Shown here piece after piece: positions 48,989-60,862 of a stretch of DNA of 64,000 bases; within the stretch, counting starts at the first letter, position 1; the number at the start of each line of letters is the position of its first letter. The stretch lies in the NCBI RefSeq assembly GCF_018446385.1, contig NC_055989.1:134319004-134383003 (forward strand), written 5' to 3'. This DNA comes from Zingiber officinale. Its lineage: Eukaryota; Streptophyta; Magnoliopsida; Zingiberales; Zingiberaceae. The translations under genes were made by a program, and so were the position numbers. The notes under the pieces are model-generated. The model searched no databases, had not been told where the DNA came from, and saw only the letters and a program-made list of their open reading frames with translations.

Positions 48989-49094
48989 TTAAATTAATTA
49001 TTTATAAGGGGTAGTTTGTTGGGATTCTTGAGTGTTACCCTTGCATTACACTATTGCATGGGTCTAACGTACTCTTACCTAATTTGTAGGCAGT

Positions 49095-49149
49095 CTTTTG
49101 GCTAAGATTAAGTGTAGTATTTGTTCTTATCAGTTTAATATCTGATATA
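49095..49149 (+). pseudogene. U2 snRNA fragment (nt about 15-70)
   Basis: Matches plant U2 snRNA from CTTTTGGCTAAG through the branch-point-recognition region GTGTAGTAT to TTTAATATCTGATAT, with few differences; two are C-to-T. No USE or TATA box lies directly upstream. The counterpart in block copy 1 is reduced to GATATCTGATATAAAG near 47592. Confidence 0.78.
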
Positions 49150-49310
49150 AAGAGTTAAATTAATTCCTTATGAATGAGAGTAACTTACAAATGAGAATAA
49201 ATTATTTTATCGTTGAATAATATTGTTTAATTACTTGACAGAAAATATTTATTTTATAAAATTTATATGTATTTATGTATTATATTATACACATAACACG
49301 TGTGCACGGG

Positions 49311-50262
49311 AGATACTCAAGTGATATTTTTTTTGTTTATTTTTTAAAAGTTTTCGGTTATGCTAATAAGCTTTTACCTTTAGTGTTTAGGGGTTGGATT
49401 ATAGTATTAAGCATAAAAAAAATTTAAATCAAAATTTTTTTAGTGTGCACGAGGTGTGTAGGATAAGATGTGCAGAATATAAAACCCCTATATATATAGA
49501 CACACATACAAACACAGACCGTTCACTATGGAATAGTCCACGACTGCTTGGTCGAGATGCCTGTAATTGATCTAGCGCTTTGATTTTTTTTTTAAAAAAA
49601 ATAAAAAATTTCTTAAATTGCAAACTCTAAACATCCTAAATACATATATTATATCTCGTGAGTATCTAAAATTTTTAATTTTAATTTTTTTTAACTTAAA
49701 CATTATAACCAAACCCCTAAACTCTAAAAGTAAAATTTAATTAGCTTAACTTGAAACTAAAAAGATAAACAAGAAAAAAAACAACTACGTATTTTAATTC
49801 GAGTACCTAGATCAATTTTAGGCATCTCCATAAAATAGTCACGAATCGTTCTACAACGAATGGTCCGTAGGTTATATATATATATTAAAAATTTTGGCTC
49901 CATCTATAATAAATATAAATATGTCAAAAAAAGTTCAATATTAAATTCTTTTACGCCTCCTTTTTAGATTTTAAATTTTCTTTGAAAAAATATGAGAATT
50001 TCCAACATAAACCAGATTTAAGTAGTCATAAACTCACTATTTTCCAATTATTTATTGATCTATATATTATATGTTCTTTTCGAATTCATTAAAAAAATCT
50101 AATTTTTATAAATAAAAAATTGTATTTTTTATTTTTGAAAATAAATTATCTTATCTATTTTTGCAGAACCTCTTCCTAAATTTTGAAAATATATAGTTTT
50201 AGAATCCATGCTATTATTAATAGAATTCAATTATATAATCTATTTAAAAAATTATTTTATTT

Positions 50263-50297
<35 letters not shown>

Positions 50298-50300
50298 CTT
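49311..50300. other. Intergenic AT-rich DNA with diverged inverted duplication
   Basis: No gene was found. Segments around 49366-49560 reappear, diverged, in inverted orientation at about 49650-49885 (for example TTTAGGGGTTGG against its complement near 49715). An AT microsatellite occupies about 50264-50292. The region ends at the upstream side of the FPP gene. Confidence 0.45.
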
Positions 50301-50499
50301 TTTTTAAAAAAAAAACATAAACAAATGTGGAGTCGAGGAACCCGCAAGATTTGGACGAGACCGTTTCGCCATCAGCGTTGTCACTGTTCTTCGGCGGGAA
50401 GCATAATCATGCCGATTCCGTTCTCGGATGCCAGGAGGGTGGCGTCCCGCTGCCCCCGCCTACATGAAACCTGCTTCAATCCTCGCCGGAGAAACCCGA

Positions 50500-51116
50500 C
50501 CCAATGAGGGGCTTCGATTCGATCGTCTTCTTCTCTTCTACCGTCTTTTCTTCGATCAGTCAGGTAGGGAAGCACCTTTTTCGCCCTTACGATTCGGTTC
50601 TTGAGATCAATTGACTTTTTAGTGTGTAGTGTTCAGTCCGGGTAATCGGAAACTTCAATTGCTCCTCAAAAGGAGCAATCTTCAGTTCGAAATGGCTACG
50701 ACCGGCCTGCAAGTCTATTGGCGACCCAAAGATTTAGGCTTTATCTCATTACTTCAATCCTTCCCTCACCTCTCCTCTTACTTGCAAAACGGCTTCGACT
50801 TCTTCCTCTTTTTCTTATCATTTTTCGGTTGTGGCCGGATCCTGTGGTATAGTTGTGCGTTTCTACCCCAGAGAGTGGTCTTCTGAAGCGGAGATTTTGG
50901 ATTCTAAATTACCCTCCTTTTGGTCTCACCGAAATTTCTTTCTTATCTTCCTAGTCTGTCGAATCTCTGTGCGTGTGGATGTTGAGTGCCCTGGTATGTG
51001 TTACCTTATTTGACTCCGAGATTTCATCGATTTGGCTCGTCTGAAAGGGGGTATAATCGATCGGGAGCTTGGAGATGTTGACCTGCAAGTCAAATTAGAG
51101 GATCAAGGTTTGCAAG
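50500..51116 (+). promoter_or_regulatory. Probable 5' leader of the FPP gene with a leader intron
   Basis: A pyrimidine-rich stretch (CTTCTTCTCTTCTACCGTC, about 50527-50545), like a plant core-promoter Y patch, is followed by TCAG|GTAGGG near 50565, a good splice donor. The acceptor is not resolved. A short upstream reading frame of seven codons (51075-51098) ends 18 bp before the start codon and could damp translation if it is in the mRNA. The start site is inferred, not seen. Confidence 0.4.
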
Positions 51117-51221
51117 ATGGACCGCCGTAATTGGCTATGGAGGCGAAAGTCGTCAGAAAAGAGCCCTGGAGTGACTGAGAGCTCCGGTTCTGCATCTTCT
51201 GAGAGGCACTCTGGTGAACAG
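51117..51221 (+). CDS. FPP exon 1
   Basis: Thirty-five codons from the ATG through SSERHSGEQ, then donor GTTTGC. The ATG context AAGATGG is good, and the tryptophan-rich N-terminus is the most conserved family segment, which fixes this start. Confidence 0.88.
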
Positions 51222-54200
51222 GTTTGCTCCATGTCTTGATCTTGTGGTCCAGTTTCAAATAGTTTGCTTGTTTCCATCTAAATGTGTGCTGAAAGTCTTA
51301 AAACTGGGTGTTGAAAGGCCAAACTTATTCAACAAAAGGATATTAAATTCACATAACGAGTAGTAAAAGAATTGTTTTTTTTTTTTTTTAAAGATAATCT
51401 CTGATGTCTGCAGTAAATTCAAACGTTTAAGCCACTAGAAATTCATATCTTCTACTGTCAAATTTTTACAGTTTGAATTTTTGGTGTCAGCATCCTTGTC
51501 AAACTTTAGTACTTTCCCGAGTCTATTGTTCTTTAGAAAATAATAGACTTCTGTGCTTCAATTGGGATGATCAAGAAATGCAATTCATTGATCTTTTCTC
51601 CAAAGTGTTACCATTCTTAGGCAAGATCTTTTTTCCATCGACAAGCATGATAGTTATATTCAAAAAACAAGTCTGCTGCTCTTATCTGAATCCTTTAATC
51701 TTTTATGGTTAGTGCAGAGAATTTAATGCCACAAATTGAAGGTTTCCTAGAATTCAGATCCCATTCTTAGGCAATATCCCAATTTAACGCACTTGACTCA
51801 AATTAGGGATATATTGAAAGAGAAAATTGACTACAGGAAAAATAGGGTCACAAGGGATATTGCCACTTACAGAATTCCCACATAGGGATGGAGATGAATA
51901 AAAGAACACTCTATACTCTCTTGTCCATTGATTCTTTAGTAGCTAATAACAGCCTGTCAAAGCAGCTAAACTTACAAGTTGGAATGTTAGTGTTTCATAT
52001 AACTTATCAATGTCTCAATAATTTGGTAAGGCAAGTAAAAATAATTTACATTAATTCTCAATTCTTCCAGAAACAAATAAGAGATGAAGGCATGTTTTTT
52101 GGTGACCATACTTTGTTGTCCTATTGTCATATGGAAAAGCTTTCTCTGTTTCTGACTCACCATTCAATGCAAGTGGGATTAATTATATCAGTTGGGAGAC
52201 AAGTTTTTCTTTGATAAACTCAAAGTATTATATCTTCTAAGAGAAAGTTTCTTTAGTAGATAGATTTTATCATTGTTATCTTCACAACTTCACCAATACA
52301 AAAAAAATCTATCGTAAATTTCAAAGTTTCATTGATATATAAATGCACCAAGATAAACTACCTATATATTGTTCGAGGTAGCATGATAATAATATGGATT
52401 TTCGCTAAACTGTTTAGCAAAAACAGTGGACCATTTATATTTGGCAGAAATGTTCAAGATCTCTGTACTTTCGCTCTAGCACTCTGTCATACTTGTGATA
52501 ATCTAATATGCCAGGTAATGTGCCTCTGGGAGCTCTAAAAATAGTTTTGCATTGCTAGAGTTCTTTACTCTCTATGTATGAGCTTTTGCAATAGTATTTT
52601 TACCTCGTCTGAATAACTAATTGATTCTTGTTCAATAGGAGATACTGGGGACTTCTATTAGTTCCCCAAAGCATCCTCAATCACCAGATGTTTTCTCAAA
52701 GGATCTTAATCACGAGGCCTATGAAACTATAAAAGCATTGAATGACAAACTATCAGCTTCTCTTTTGAACATTAGTGCCCGAGAAGATTTAGTCACGGAG
52801 CATGCCAAAGTTGCGGAAGAAGCAGTTTTAGGTATCAAACTCATTCGATTTTCTTTTTTACATTAGTGTTTTAATGCAAACATGCATCATAAATTTACAG
52901 AAAGGTTTTCATGCATCAGCTGAGATGTTCTTTGTTTCTAGAAGGTTAAGCTTTGTACACAAATGAACTCTTGGGAAATAACACTGACCTTCACAAAAGA
53001 TTTGATGCCCAATAAAAATGAGGTATCTCTAAAGCTCAATTGTCAAAGCCCATAAATGAGTTTAAGGTGTGCTGTTTAATTTCCTTTTTTGATCTTTATT
53101 CACTAGAGCAAGGACCCTAGATCCATCAGCTTCTAGATTTCAGTTTAGAGGCTTTTCTTAACATTTTTGTGAAGTGAGTTTGGTACTGCATGAAACTGTA
53201 CCAAGCAATATGCCTCTTGTAACAAGTCATATGCAGATTGTACCGCCAATGTCGACTGTTCATACCAAGCATACTATTTGATACACGTGATTTCCAGCAA
53301 ACAACTGCAAAACATAGTGGCCAACCTACATTATTCTCAGATCACTGAATAACATTCACACTGAGCACTACAAAATGATTCAGACCCTTTAATTTATCCA
53401 TTTTTTTTTCCTACACAATCAATTTACCTTGTATATTTATGTAATACGTTAAAGTTCCCTTGCTGATTAGTTATTTAAAAGCTTGAGCTATTAATAAACA
53501 GACTAGTTTTTCATAACCTAAATGCTCCCTTAAATATGAGGGTGGACAAACAAGGCTGGACTAACCAGTTCAATGTGTGGACTGTCTCAACTTAACTGGG
53601 GATATATTACTAACACCAAAGGACACAAACACAGGATCTTATGCTCTGCTACTGTGCAAAAGTTCACTAGCAGATCACTAATCTCTAAAACTCATTGGTT
53701 GCCCCCTAGGGCATAGTGCTGACGGTGGATGCATGATATCTCTGGTGTAATGACCAGGGGTCGATTCTCAGAAATTGATGACCTAGGGTTTACCCCACCG
53801 TGCATCTAACGCTTGTGTACCTATATTTACCTTCCTCCATATCCGTAGGACCGACACTAGGGGGGCCGTTAAGGTAGCGGATCTACTTTTTTTTTTTTTT
53901 CTTCTAAAACTCATTGGTTAAAAACAACAAAAAAAAATCAGTTATTACATTTAATTCACGGGAAGGTAAATCCTTCAGGTTTTGAATGAAGTACATGATG
54001 ATATTGTAGATGTAAAATATATTTTCTGTAACCTTATGATAGCTCAGTTACTTGTAGGTTTTTCATCCTCTTAGCACTTTGTTATGCATTTAACTAGGTT
54101 TATACTTGAAGTTTAATAATTAGATATACGTCAAGCCTCATAGAATCTGCTTCATGATATTTTTGTATTGGTGTTGTCTTGTGGGTTTATCTTGTTGCAT

Positions 54201-56469
54201 GCATGTTGAAATTCTGCAAATTGCTTGTCAGGTTGGGAAAATGCAGAAAAGGAAGTTTCATTTTTAAGGCAGCAGCTTGAAGCTGCAACAAGGAAGAACT
54301 CCTTTCTTGAAGATAAAGCTATACATCTTGAAGCTGCCCTCAAGGAGTGTGTTAGGCAGCTTCGGCTGACAAGAGAAGAGCAAGAACAGAAAGTCCAAGA
54401 TGCCATCCTTAAGGAAACCCAGAAAAGGAAATCTGAAAAATCAGAACTTGAACTTCACCTCATTGAGTTGCTAGCTCAGATGGATGTTAAAACTGAAATT
54501 TCAAATTCCATTAACCTGGACCTTCAATCAAAAATTGAAATTCTCACCAAGGGGAATTCTTCTCTCAAAGCGGATCTTGTTACCCTCACTGAGGATCTCC
54601 ACATGAAAACACTAGAGTTGGAGCTAAGCACTAGAACAGCAGAAACAGTTAGCAAACAACATTTGGATAGCATAAAGAAAATGGCTAAGCTTGAAGCTGA
54701 GTGTCATAAGTTACGAATTGCAGCAAGGAAATTGCCAATAGCTAATGAGCATATTTTCTCTCCTAATTCACATTATGTTGAATCTGTCACTGATAGCCAA
54801 TCAGATGCAGGGGAAAGGTTGTTAAGTATAAACCATGAACAAATTTGTTCTGATTCAAGGGCACCAACTCTAAGTTTCGAGCTCAGTCAGTTCAGAAAGG
54901 GAAAGGATAGTCCAAGAAATCTTGAATCTTCTGTTGAAATTAGCCTAATGGATGATTTCATCGAGATGGAAAGACTTGTTGCATTACCAGAGATTGACCA
55001 TGGAAATTCTAGCATTGAGCATGATGCCTGTTCAGATCTCACTGTCAGTGTAGATAGCACTTCAAGGAAAGAGCTTGAAGCTGTCAATCTGCATGTATCT
55101 GAGTTGGATAAGATGATTGGGAAGATGAACACAGAAAAAGTTGAAATGGAAGAATCTTTAGCTGTAACCAATATTCAACTGAAGGATACATGCAAGCAAG
55201 TGGAAGCAGCTGAAGTTAAGTTGGTAGAGTTGCAAAGGCAGCTCAATTTGATTAATGATGAAAAGCATGCTCTTGAGCTAGAACTGGAAGCCAAAGAAGG
55301 CAAGAAAAATGAAATGGAAGTTCAGCTCGAATTAGCACATGCAAAAAATGTGCAGCTGACAGAGAGAATAACCATATTAGATAGCAATTTTGAGGAAGAG
55401 AAAAAATTGTCTGCTAAATTGAGAGTGAGGTGCCAAAATATTGAGGCTACAGAAGCTAAGAGGAAGGAAATGGAACTTCAGCTTGGCTCAGCAGTTGGTG
55501 AAATTGCCGAGTTAAAGGGAAAGATTAGATTGTTAGGACAGGTTGAAGGAGGGAAAATGATGTCCACAGAACTAGCATCTAGGTGTTGGAAAATAGATCA
55601 ATTGGAACATAATAAAGAATTGGAAAGTCAGCTTGAGTTTGCGAAGTTGAAAATTGGTGAGCAACATGATAAGGCTAATATAACAGATAGGAAACCAAAG
55701 GAGGATAAGGCATTTTCGGAGGGACTTGTTTTTGAGTGCCAAAATGTGGAAGTAATAATTGCAAAGAATAAAGAACTCAAATGTCAACTCTGTTCCCAAA
55801 AAATAGAAGTAAGCCTGTTACGTGAAAAGGTGAATGTGCTGGAAGCGATTGCTGAGAAGGAGAGGGTGCTTGCCTCAGAAATTTCAGCTGATCTTGAAGC
55901 CACAAAGGTGAAGAGAAATGAATTGGTTCTGCAACTTGAATCAGCACATATGGAAATCAAGAATCTCCAAGAGAAGTTTGGCTCCTTAGAAAAACAATTT
56001 GAAGAGGAGAAGTTAATATCTGCAGATTTTGCAGAAAAATACCACAAGTTGGAGAATGGAATGCCTAGCAAGCAGCAATCATTTGGATTACATTCAACTG
56101 CAAGCTCAAATAGAAAGCTGATAGTTGGACAGGTAACTAATGTGTCTTGTACAAATTGCTCTTTCTGCAATTCTGCTTGAAATAACCATGCTAGTTGTAC
56201 TTTCATTCTTTGCTCCAACACTCAATACATGGAATTTAGTTCTGAAAATGGAAAGCGGAAAATTAATATTGCTCCAAGTATGTTTCTACTCCTTTTCTGA
56301 TTATTACACTTTCTTTCTCTGTTAACAGGAGAAAGAGATTGTGTTGGCTGCTGCAAAGCTAGTGCAGTGCCAAAAGACCTTAGCTTCTCTGAATCAACAA
56401 TTGAAGTTGATGTCAAATTTTGATGTTTTGATGCTTGAAATAAATGAGCCGGGGCACTGCTGGAGCTAA
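51117..56469 (+). CDS. Filament-like plant protein (FPP family, DUF869)
   Basis: Spliced gene; coding exons 51117-51221, 52639-52831, 54232-56132 and 56329-56469, with GT-AG introns in phases 0, 1 and 0 (780 codons with stop). It starts with the family signature MDRRNWLWRRKSSEKSPG. It continues with HAKVAEEAVLGWENAEKEV, LEAALKECVRQLRLTREEQEQK and YVESVTDSQSDAGERLL, all FPP hallmarks. Most of the rest is heptad coiled coil rich in E, K and L. FPPs are long coiled-coil proteins; cytoskeletal or membrane-contact roles have been proposed, and no enzymatic function is expected. Members are usually 900 residues or more, so this one is short. The last exon stops at 56467-56469, but the next frame stays open to 56626 with FPP-like composition, suggesting a one-base frameshift in CCGGGG (56449-56454). 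Confidence 0.9.
52639..52831 (+). CDS. FPP exon 2
   Basis: Opens after TTCAATAG and reads EILGTSISSPKHPQ through EDLVTEHAKVAEEAVL, ending one base into a glycine codon before the donor GTATCA. It is too short to stand out alone; the family motif and matching phases identify it. Confidence 0.87.
53701..53902 (+). mobile_element. tRNA-like SINE in FPP intron 2
   Basis: About 200 bp with Pol III-like boxes (ATAGTGCTGACGGTGG near 53714; GGGGTCGATTCTC near 53757), ending in a T run of 14 (53887-53900). It is flanked by a perfect 17-bp target duplication TCTAAAACTCATTGGTT at 53684-53700 and 53903-53919, which proves insertion by retrotransposition. It lies in the same orientation as the gene. Confidence 0.85.
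54232..56132 (+). CDS. FPP exon 3 (main coiled-coil exon)
   Basis: This 1901-bp exon opens after TTGCTTGTCAG and completes the split glycine. Nearly all is coiled coil, with a less ordered Ser-rich middle (about 54800-55030) carrying the VTDSQSDAGERLL motif. Later coiled-coil segments look internally repetitive. It ends at GGACAG before donor GTAACT. Confidence 0.9.
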
Positions 56470-56626
56470 ATTGGATTATATTGAGGAATCTAAGGCACTG
56501 GGTTCTAGCTTCTCACCCCATATTTCTTGGTCTCCGCCTAGCAGCTCCCAAAAGCTGTCAAGATTCTCAGCTAGGCATCCAGAATTTCGATGTTCATCTA
56601 GAAAAGATAATGTCACAGAATCTTAG
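56329..56626 (+). CDS. FPP exon 4 with probable frameshift
   Basis: Opens after TTAACAG with EKEIVLAAAKLVQCQKTLAS, the conserved FPP segment. The phase-correct frame stops at 56469 after NEPGHCWS. One base fewer in the G run at 56451-56454 would continue the frame for about 58 more residues (AKLDYIEESKALGSSF onward) to a TAG at 56624-56626. A polyadenylation signal AATAAA follows at 56644. This may be a true truncation, a polymorphism or a consensus error. Confidence 0.75.
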
Positions 56627-56643
56627 TAAAACCATATACTGTT

Positions 56644-56649
56644 AATAAA
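56644..56649 (+). terminator. Candidate polyadenylation signal of the FPP gene
   Basis: AATAAA 18 bp after the downstream stop codon, in AT-rich sequence. The position fits a short 3' UTR for either stop codon. Confidence 0.45.
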
Positions 56650-58259
56650 AGAAACCAAATTTTGTAAAGTATATGTCAACCACCTAAGTAAAGTTGCTTA
56701 CATTTTGAAAGTTGCTTGCCTACTTTCACAAAATCTTGTGAAGCAGCAAATATTGAAAATGTTCAAATATTTCTTATTGATGCAGTTTGAATCAATGTAG
56801 CCATAGGCACAGAGGTGTCTGATTCCTATCTCTAGATCTCTGGAGTTGATTGAATCAGTAAAAAAATATATTTTTGTGGTTATTAAGAAGTCAAGAACAT
56901 TATTAATATATAAAATATTTATATTTGCAGAAGCAGTTGATATAAAATATTTATATAAAATATTAAGCCTTCCTAATAAATATATAAAGATTTGTATTAT
57001 ATACATAATTTGGCATCTTAAAATTTTATCTTGTGGAGAACCTGCAAATTGCAAGTGATAAATCAAAAATGAAAATTTGAAAATATAAATTACATGTGCC
57101 CAAGAGCTTAGATTATTAATTTAATCTGATAATTGATAAAGTGTGCTTAAATTATTTATTTAGTCTGATAATTGATAATCGCTGAAATAATTGTTTCAAG
57201 TTTTTTTTATTTGGGTTTTTTTATAGGTTTAAAGTGTTCAGACTTGAGATGCGGGTGTTCTTGTACAAAGGTTCAAGGATTTGTTTAGAAGCCTTAGTCA
57301 TGGATGAGGATAATAAAAAAATTACCTAGAAGATCCAGATTAGATATAGGAAACAAATCTAGAAATTTATAATTTGAATGAAGATGAGTAAAGGTAGAAG
57401 GATAAGTTCAAAGGCCTAATCTATTGATGATTTTATGCTAAAGTTTAAGGATCTAGTTAAAGGCACGAGACTTGAGCAAATAGAAGTAGCAACTATATGC
57501 ATGTTTAGAGCGTTAAAATTCAAGATAAATATTAAAAAAAGCAGCTCGATGTACGAAACTCCTGTGAATGTAGGATCCGAAAAAGGATTAGATTATATTG
57601 GGTTTATAGTACACAACCTTAATCTGCATTACAAGAATCTATTTTTATGACTCAAACTCATAACCACAAGGTCACACAATAATAACTTTAATATTGCGCA
57701 AACCTCCCCTTCTTTTCATAAATATAAATAAGAGAAAATATATAAAGGTTTAATAGTTTTTATAGTTTAGTTTATTGATGTCTACATATGTAGATCTCTG
57801 ATCTTGATCGAGGTTTCAAAAAAAAATATCAAGGAAATAATTTAGAATCAAAATAAGGTATTAACTGCTCTTTGTTTTATTTTTAGTTGACACAATGTAT
57901 CCAGCTTGCACCGACTAATCTTGGAGTGATTGGTCTGACCTTATAGAAGTTTCTCACTGGCCATTAGAATAAATCAGAAAGTGTTAGCAGCTAGCAACCC
58001 CAACCCAATGTTCTTAGGTCAATCGTCCATTAAAGGAAATTCATCAATTAATTCATCGAAACTGAGACTCGACCCTTAGATGCCTCAAAACTGAGAAGGT
58101 GCCCTACAGCTGCACCATTGTCTAGCAACTATTAAATGCCCTTTGTGAACTTTGAGAAGTAATTTTAAACCAAGTTTGATAGAAGAAAATTGAATTTATC
58201 AAAGTTATCGATTGCTTTAAATTCAAGGGGACTAGGAAATTCTGGGATTAAGAAACTAG
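56650..58259. other. Intergenic AT-rich DNA
   Basis: No gene was recognised. A stretch at about 57300-57650 has a short open frame (MLKFKDLVKGTRLEQIEV) of retrotransposon flavour, but I cannot place it. It may be the upstream part of the relict gag that follows. Confidence 0.4.
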
Positions 58260-58610
58260 AATTAGAGAACTAAGTTTTGAGGTCAAAGCTGGAGAATTTG
58301 AAGAATACTCTAGAAAAATTTATAAATGGGTCTAAAAATCTAAACATGACTTTAAGAAGGCAAAGGCCTAAGAATAATTGACCGGGTTTGCTAGGAAGGC
58401 AAAGGTGTAGATGTTATCCTATCATAGTGTACCATTTGATAATGGTATGGGGAAGCTATTAAGGGTAAGGAATGCTAATGTGGTATTTGAGCCTAGGAAG
58501 ACATTTAACGATGAAAGCTCTACAAAGAGCTCAATGAGCCAAGATGGGACTCATGGTCTTTGGATCCCAAGGAAGAGATGCTGGGATACTAGAAAGGGTC
58601 CGTAGGATGT
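58260..58610 (+). pseudogene. Relict SIRE-like copia gag C-terminal fragment
   Basis: On the plus strand, with frame changes, it reads NTLEKFINGSKNLNMTL (about 58296-58350), the motif found at the Gag C-terminus of SIRE-type elements. Further on it reads GTHGLWIPRK (about 58550-58580), resembling the tryptophan-proline linker before protease. Stops and frame changes make it non-coding. Orientation is opposite to the array. Confidence 0.55.
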
Positions 58611-59155
58611 GTCAATAGGTGTGGAGATAAATAAGAGTCTCAAACTTGGAGATTGACACATTAAGAGTGAGTTTCATACAAGGAACATATGGGAAATGTT
58701 CATAAGGCATTAAATTGAGATTCAATTGTATGAGATGCCATATAAATCGATACAATGAGTGCAATTTAGTTTTTATTTGACAGACATAATGAATGAGAAC
58801 CAAAACTTAGCTATTTTTGGATTTTGTGTCAAACTTGGAATTATTAAGGATTTTTTTTTTTTGGATAAAATCCATTTTTTCCAAGTGGATATAAGTTAGA
58901 CAAATCAATCTATAAATTTTGAAATTTTTTGAAAGTTTATAAATTTTTAGTGAGTGGTAGGACTACAATTTTTAGACATAGACGGTTGTTTCAGAAACCA
59001 GTCAATTGATATTGTCATCGATCGACTAGTAGCTATACTTTGGTTGTGTGATCAATTATAATTAATTGTTTTTTGAGAGTAGTCGATTGCAAATGGATTT
59101 AAGTTAACTAGACTTTTCTTATGGGGTTTTAGTTTGGGGGATTTGAATACAAATA

Positions 59156-60862
59156 TGTTGGATTAGGATCGCTGGATGCCAGTGTGGTAGATGGGAGTGA
59201 ATGCCACTCTTTGGTTGTAGTGTTAGTTTGTAGACACAATTTAAATAATAGCAAAAATTAAAAGATTAAGGCAAGTACACCAGTGGAATACTCTCAAATT
59301 ACTTGGTTCATAACTCCCACGATTGCTACATTTAAGGCTTATACACCCTGGTTCACTATTTTTCTCCTCTTCAATAAATCATGGGAGGAGAAGAAACCTT
59401 TTACAATCAGTTAAGTGAATACAGTAATAGAAGAGCAATGAAAGATAAACACAGTAGAGCTTAGGCATAATTTTATTGGTTAAGACTTATTGTTCTTGTA
59501 TCCTCTTGAGTTCCTTTTATAGCCTTCATCTTGATTCTGGCCATTAGCTAATTTGGCAACCATTAGTTAATTGTCTGTTACCACTAATTGGTTGATATTC
59601 AAATTCTATCCGCATTGTGTAATTGATCTTTCCATTTTGACACCAATTCAAATGGTCGTTGTAGCTGTAGAAGACTAGTATGACATATCAGTCGACTACT
59701 CTGTATCTAATTCACTGCTTAAGTTGATTCCTGAACTTACTGTGCCTTATGTGAATACCAATTGACCGTGAATAGAACTTTCTATCTTGGTTGTCTCAAC
59801 CTTGCCATCAACAGTCGACTGATCCTTACCAATTAGTTGACTAACACAAACTTAATACCCCACAGAGCTTGAAGTTGGAGTATTTAGATTATCAATCTCC
59901 TGAAAGTCACCCATTAGTTGATTGATACATCCTTAATACCCTAATCAAGCCAAACTTGGGGTATGGACTACTAGTCAACTGAGTCTTACGCATGACTATG
60001 AAACTTTCTATTTGGCTTGTCGCAACCCTACCATCAATAGTTGATTGATCCTTATCAATTAGTTGAATGATACAAACTTATCCCACCCCAATAGCTTGAA
60101 CTTGGGGTATTCAAATTATTAATCGGCTGGAACTCACCCATCAGTCTACTATACAATCTTAATACCCAAACTAGACCAAATTTAGAGTATAGACCACCAA
60201 TTAATCGAGTCTTACCCATCAATGACTATGAAAATTTCTATTTGTCTTGTCGCAACTTTGCCATCAATAGTCAATTGATCCTTACCAATTAGTTAACTAA
60301 CACAAAATTAATACCCCAAATAGTTTGAACTTGCCATATTCATATTATTAGTTGAGTGAAAACCACCCATTATTCTACTAATACATCCTTAATTTCCCAA
60401 CTAGACCAAATTTGGGGTATGAACCACCAGTCAATTGAGTCTTACCCATCATTCGACTAATGTGTTACTTCAACCAATTCTAAGGTTGAGTTTGCCTACA
60501 ACACTTGTCTTTGATTTAAGTGTATAGTTTACTCACTCATTTGACATGAAGTACCTTTCAATCATGAGGCCTTCTATCACTAAGTCACGTCCCTCTCATG
60601 CTAAGAGCCAGTGGCTTCATTTTATACATCATTCTCGCCTTGTATATGTTTCCTCCTTGACTTGTCATGCTCCGATGCTCCTCGTCTTACTGTCCCTTTG
60701 ATGCACTATCCTTCTCCAATCTTATAGATCTTGAGCCATCCATCCTTCAACACTTGTGTACTTTGCATAACTTAGCAAATACATTAGATCACCACAAACA
60801 CTAAGTTAAATCCTTTGCCAATATCATCAAAATCTTCAAAACAAGGAATAAGAGTCCTAACA
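59156..60862 (-). repeat. Relict SIRE-like LTR
   Basis: On the plus strand it starts TGTTGGATTAGGATCGCTGG and ends CCTAACA, followed by ATCTCTTCCTTTTTT, a decayed polypurine tract (60863-60880), in the arrangement of the array element. Internal landmarks (TTACTTGGTT near 59300, a GGAGGAGAAG block near 59391) occur in the same order. No primer site lies outside its left end, so it is best read as a 3' or solo LTR. Confidence 0.6.
59801..60470. repeat. Tandem repeat of about 228 bp inside the relict LTR
   Basis: Two full copies and a partial third, starting at 59801, 60028 and 60257 with CCATCAATAGTTGATTGATC-like words. They contain repeated TAGTTGACT and CAATTAGTTGA motifs. Copies have diverged by about a tenth to a fifth by eye. 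Confidence 0.75.

Larger units (their letters stand above)
47084..49310. repeat. Tandem duplication of a U2-pseudogene block
   Basis: Copy 1 covers about 47084-47757 and copy 2 about 47758-49310. Both begin with the same ACTTTCAATTNATTTNGTGAAA segment, pass through a USE and TATA box and a U2 5' end, and finish with the same AATAATNTTGTTTAATTACT tail. Copy 2 is longer because of a transposon insertion (48229-48988) and because it keeps a second U2-like segment that copy 1 has mostly lost. Confidence 0.75.

Noticed and set aside
55784..56221. 145-codon minus-strand frame opposite the FPP gene
   Set aside because: Antisense shadow of coiled-coil coding sequence.
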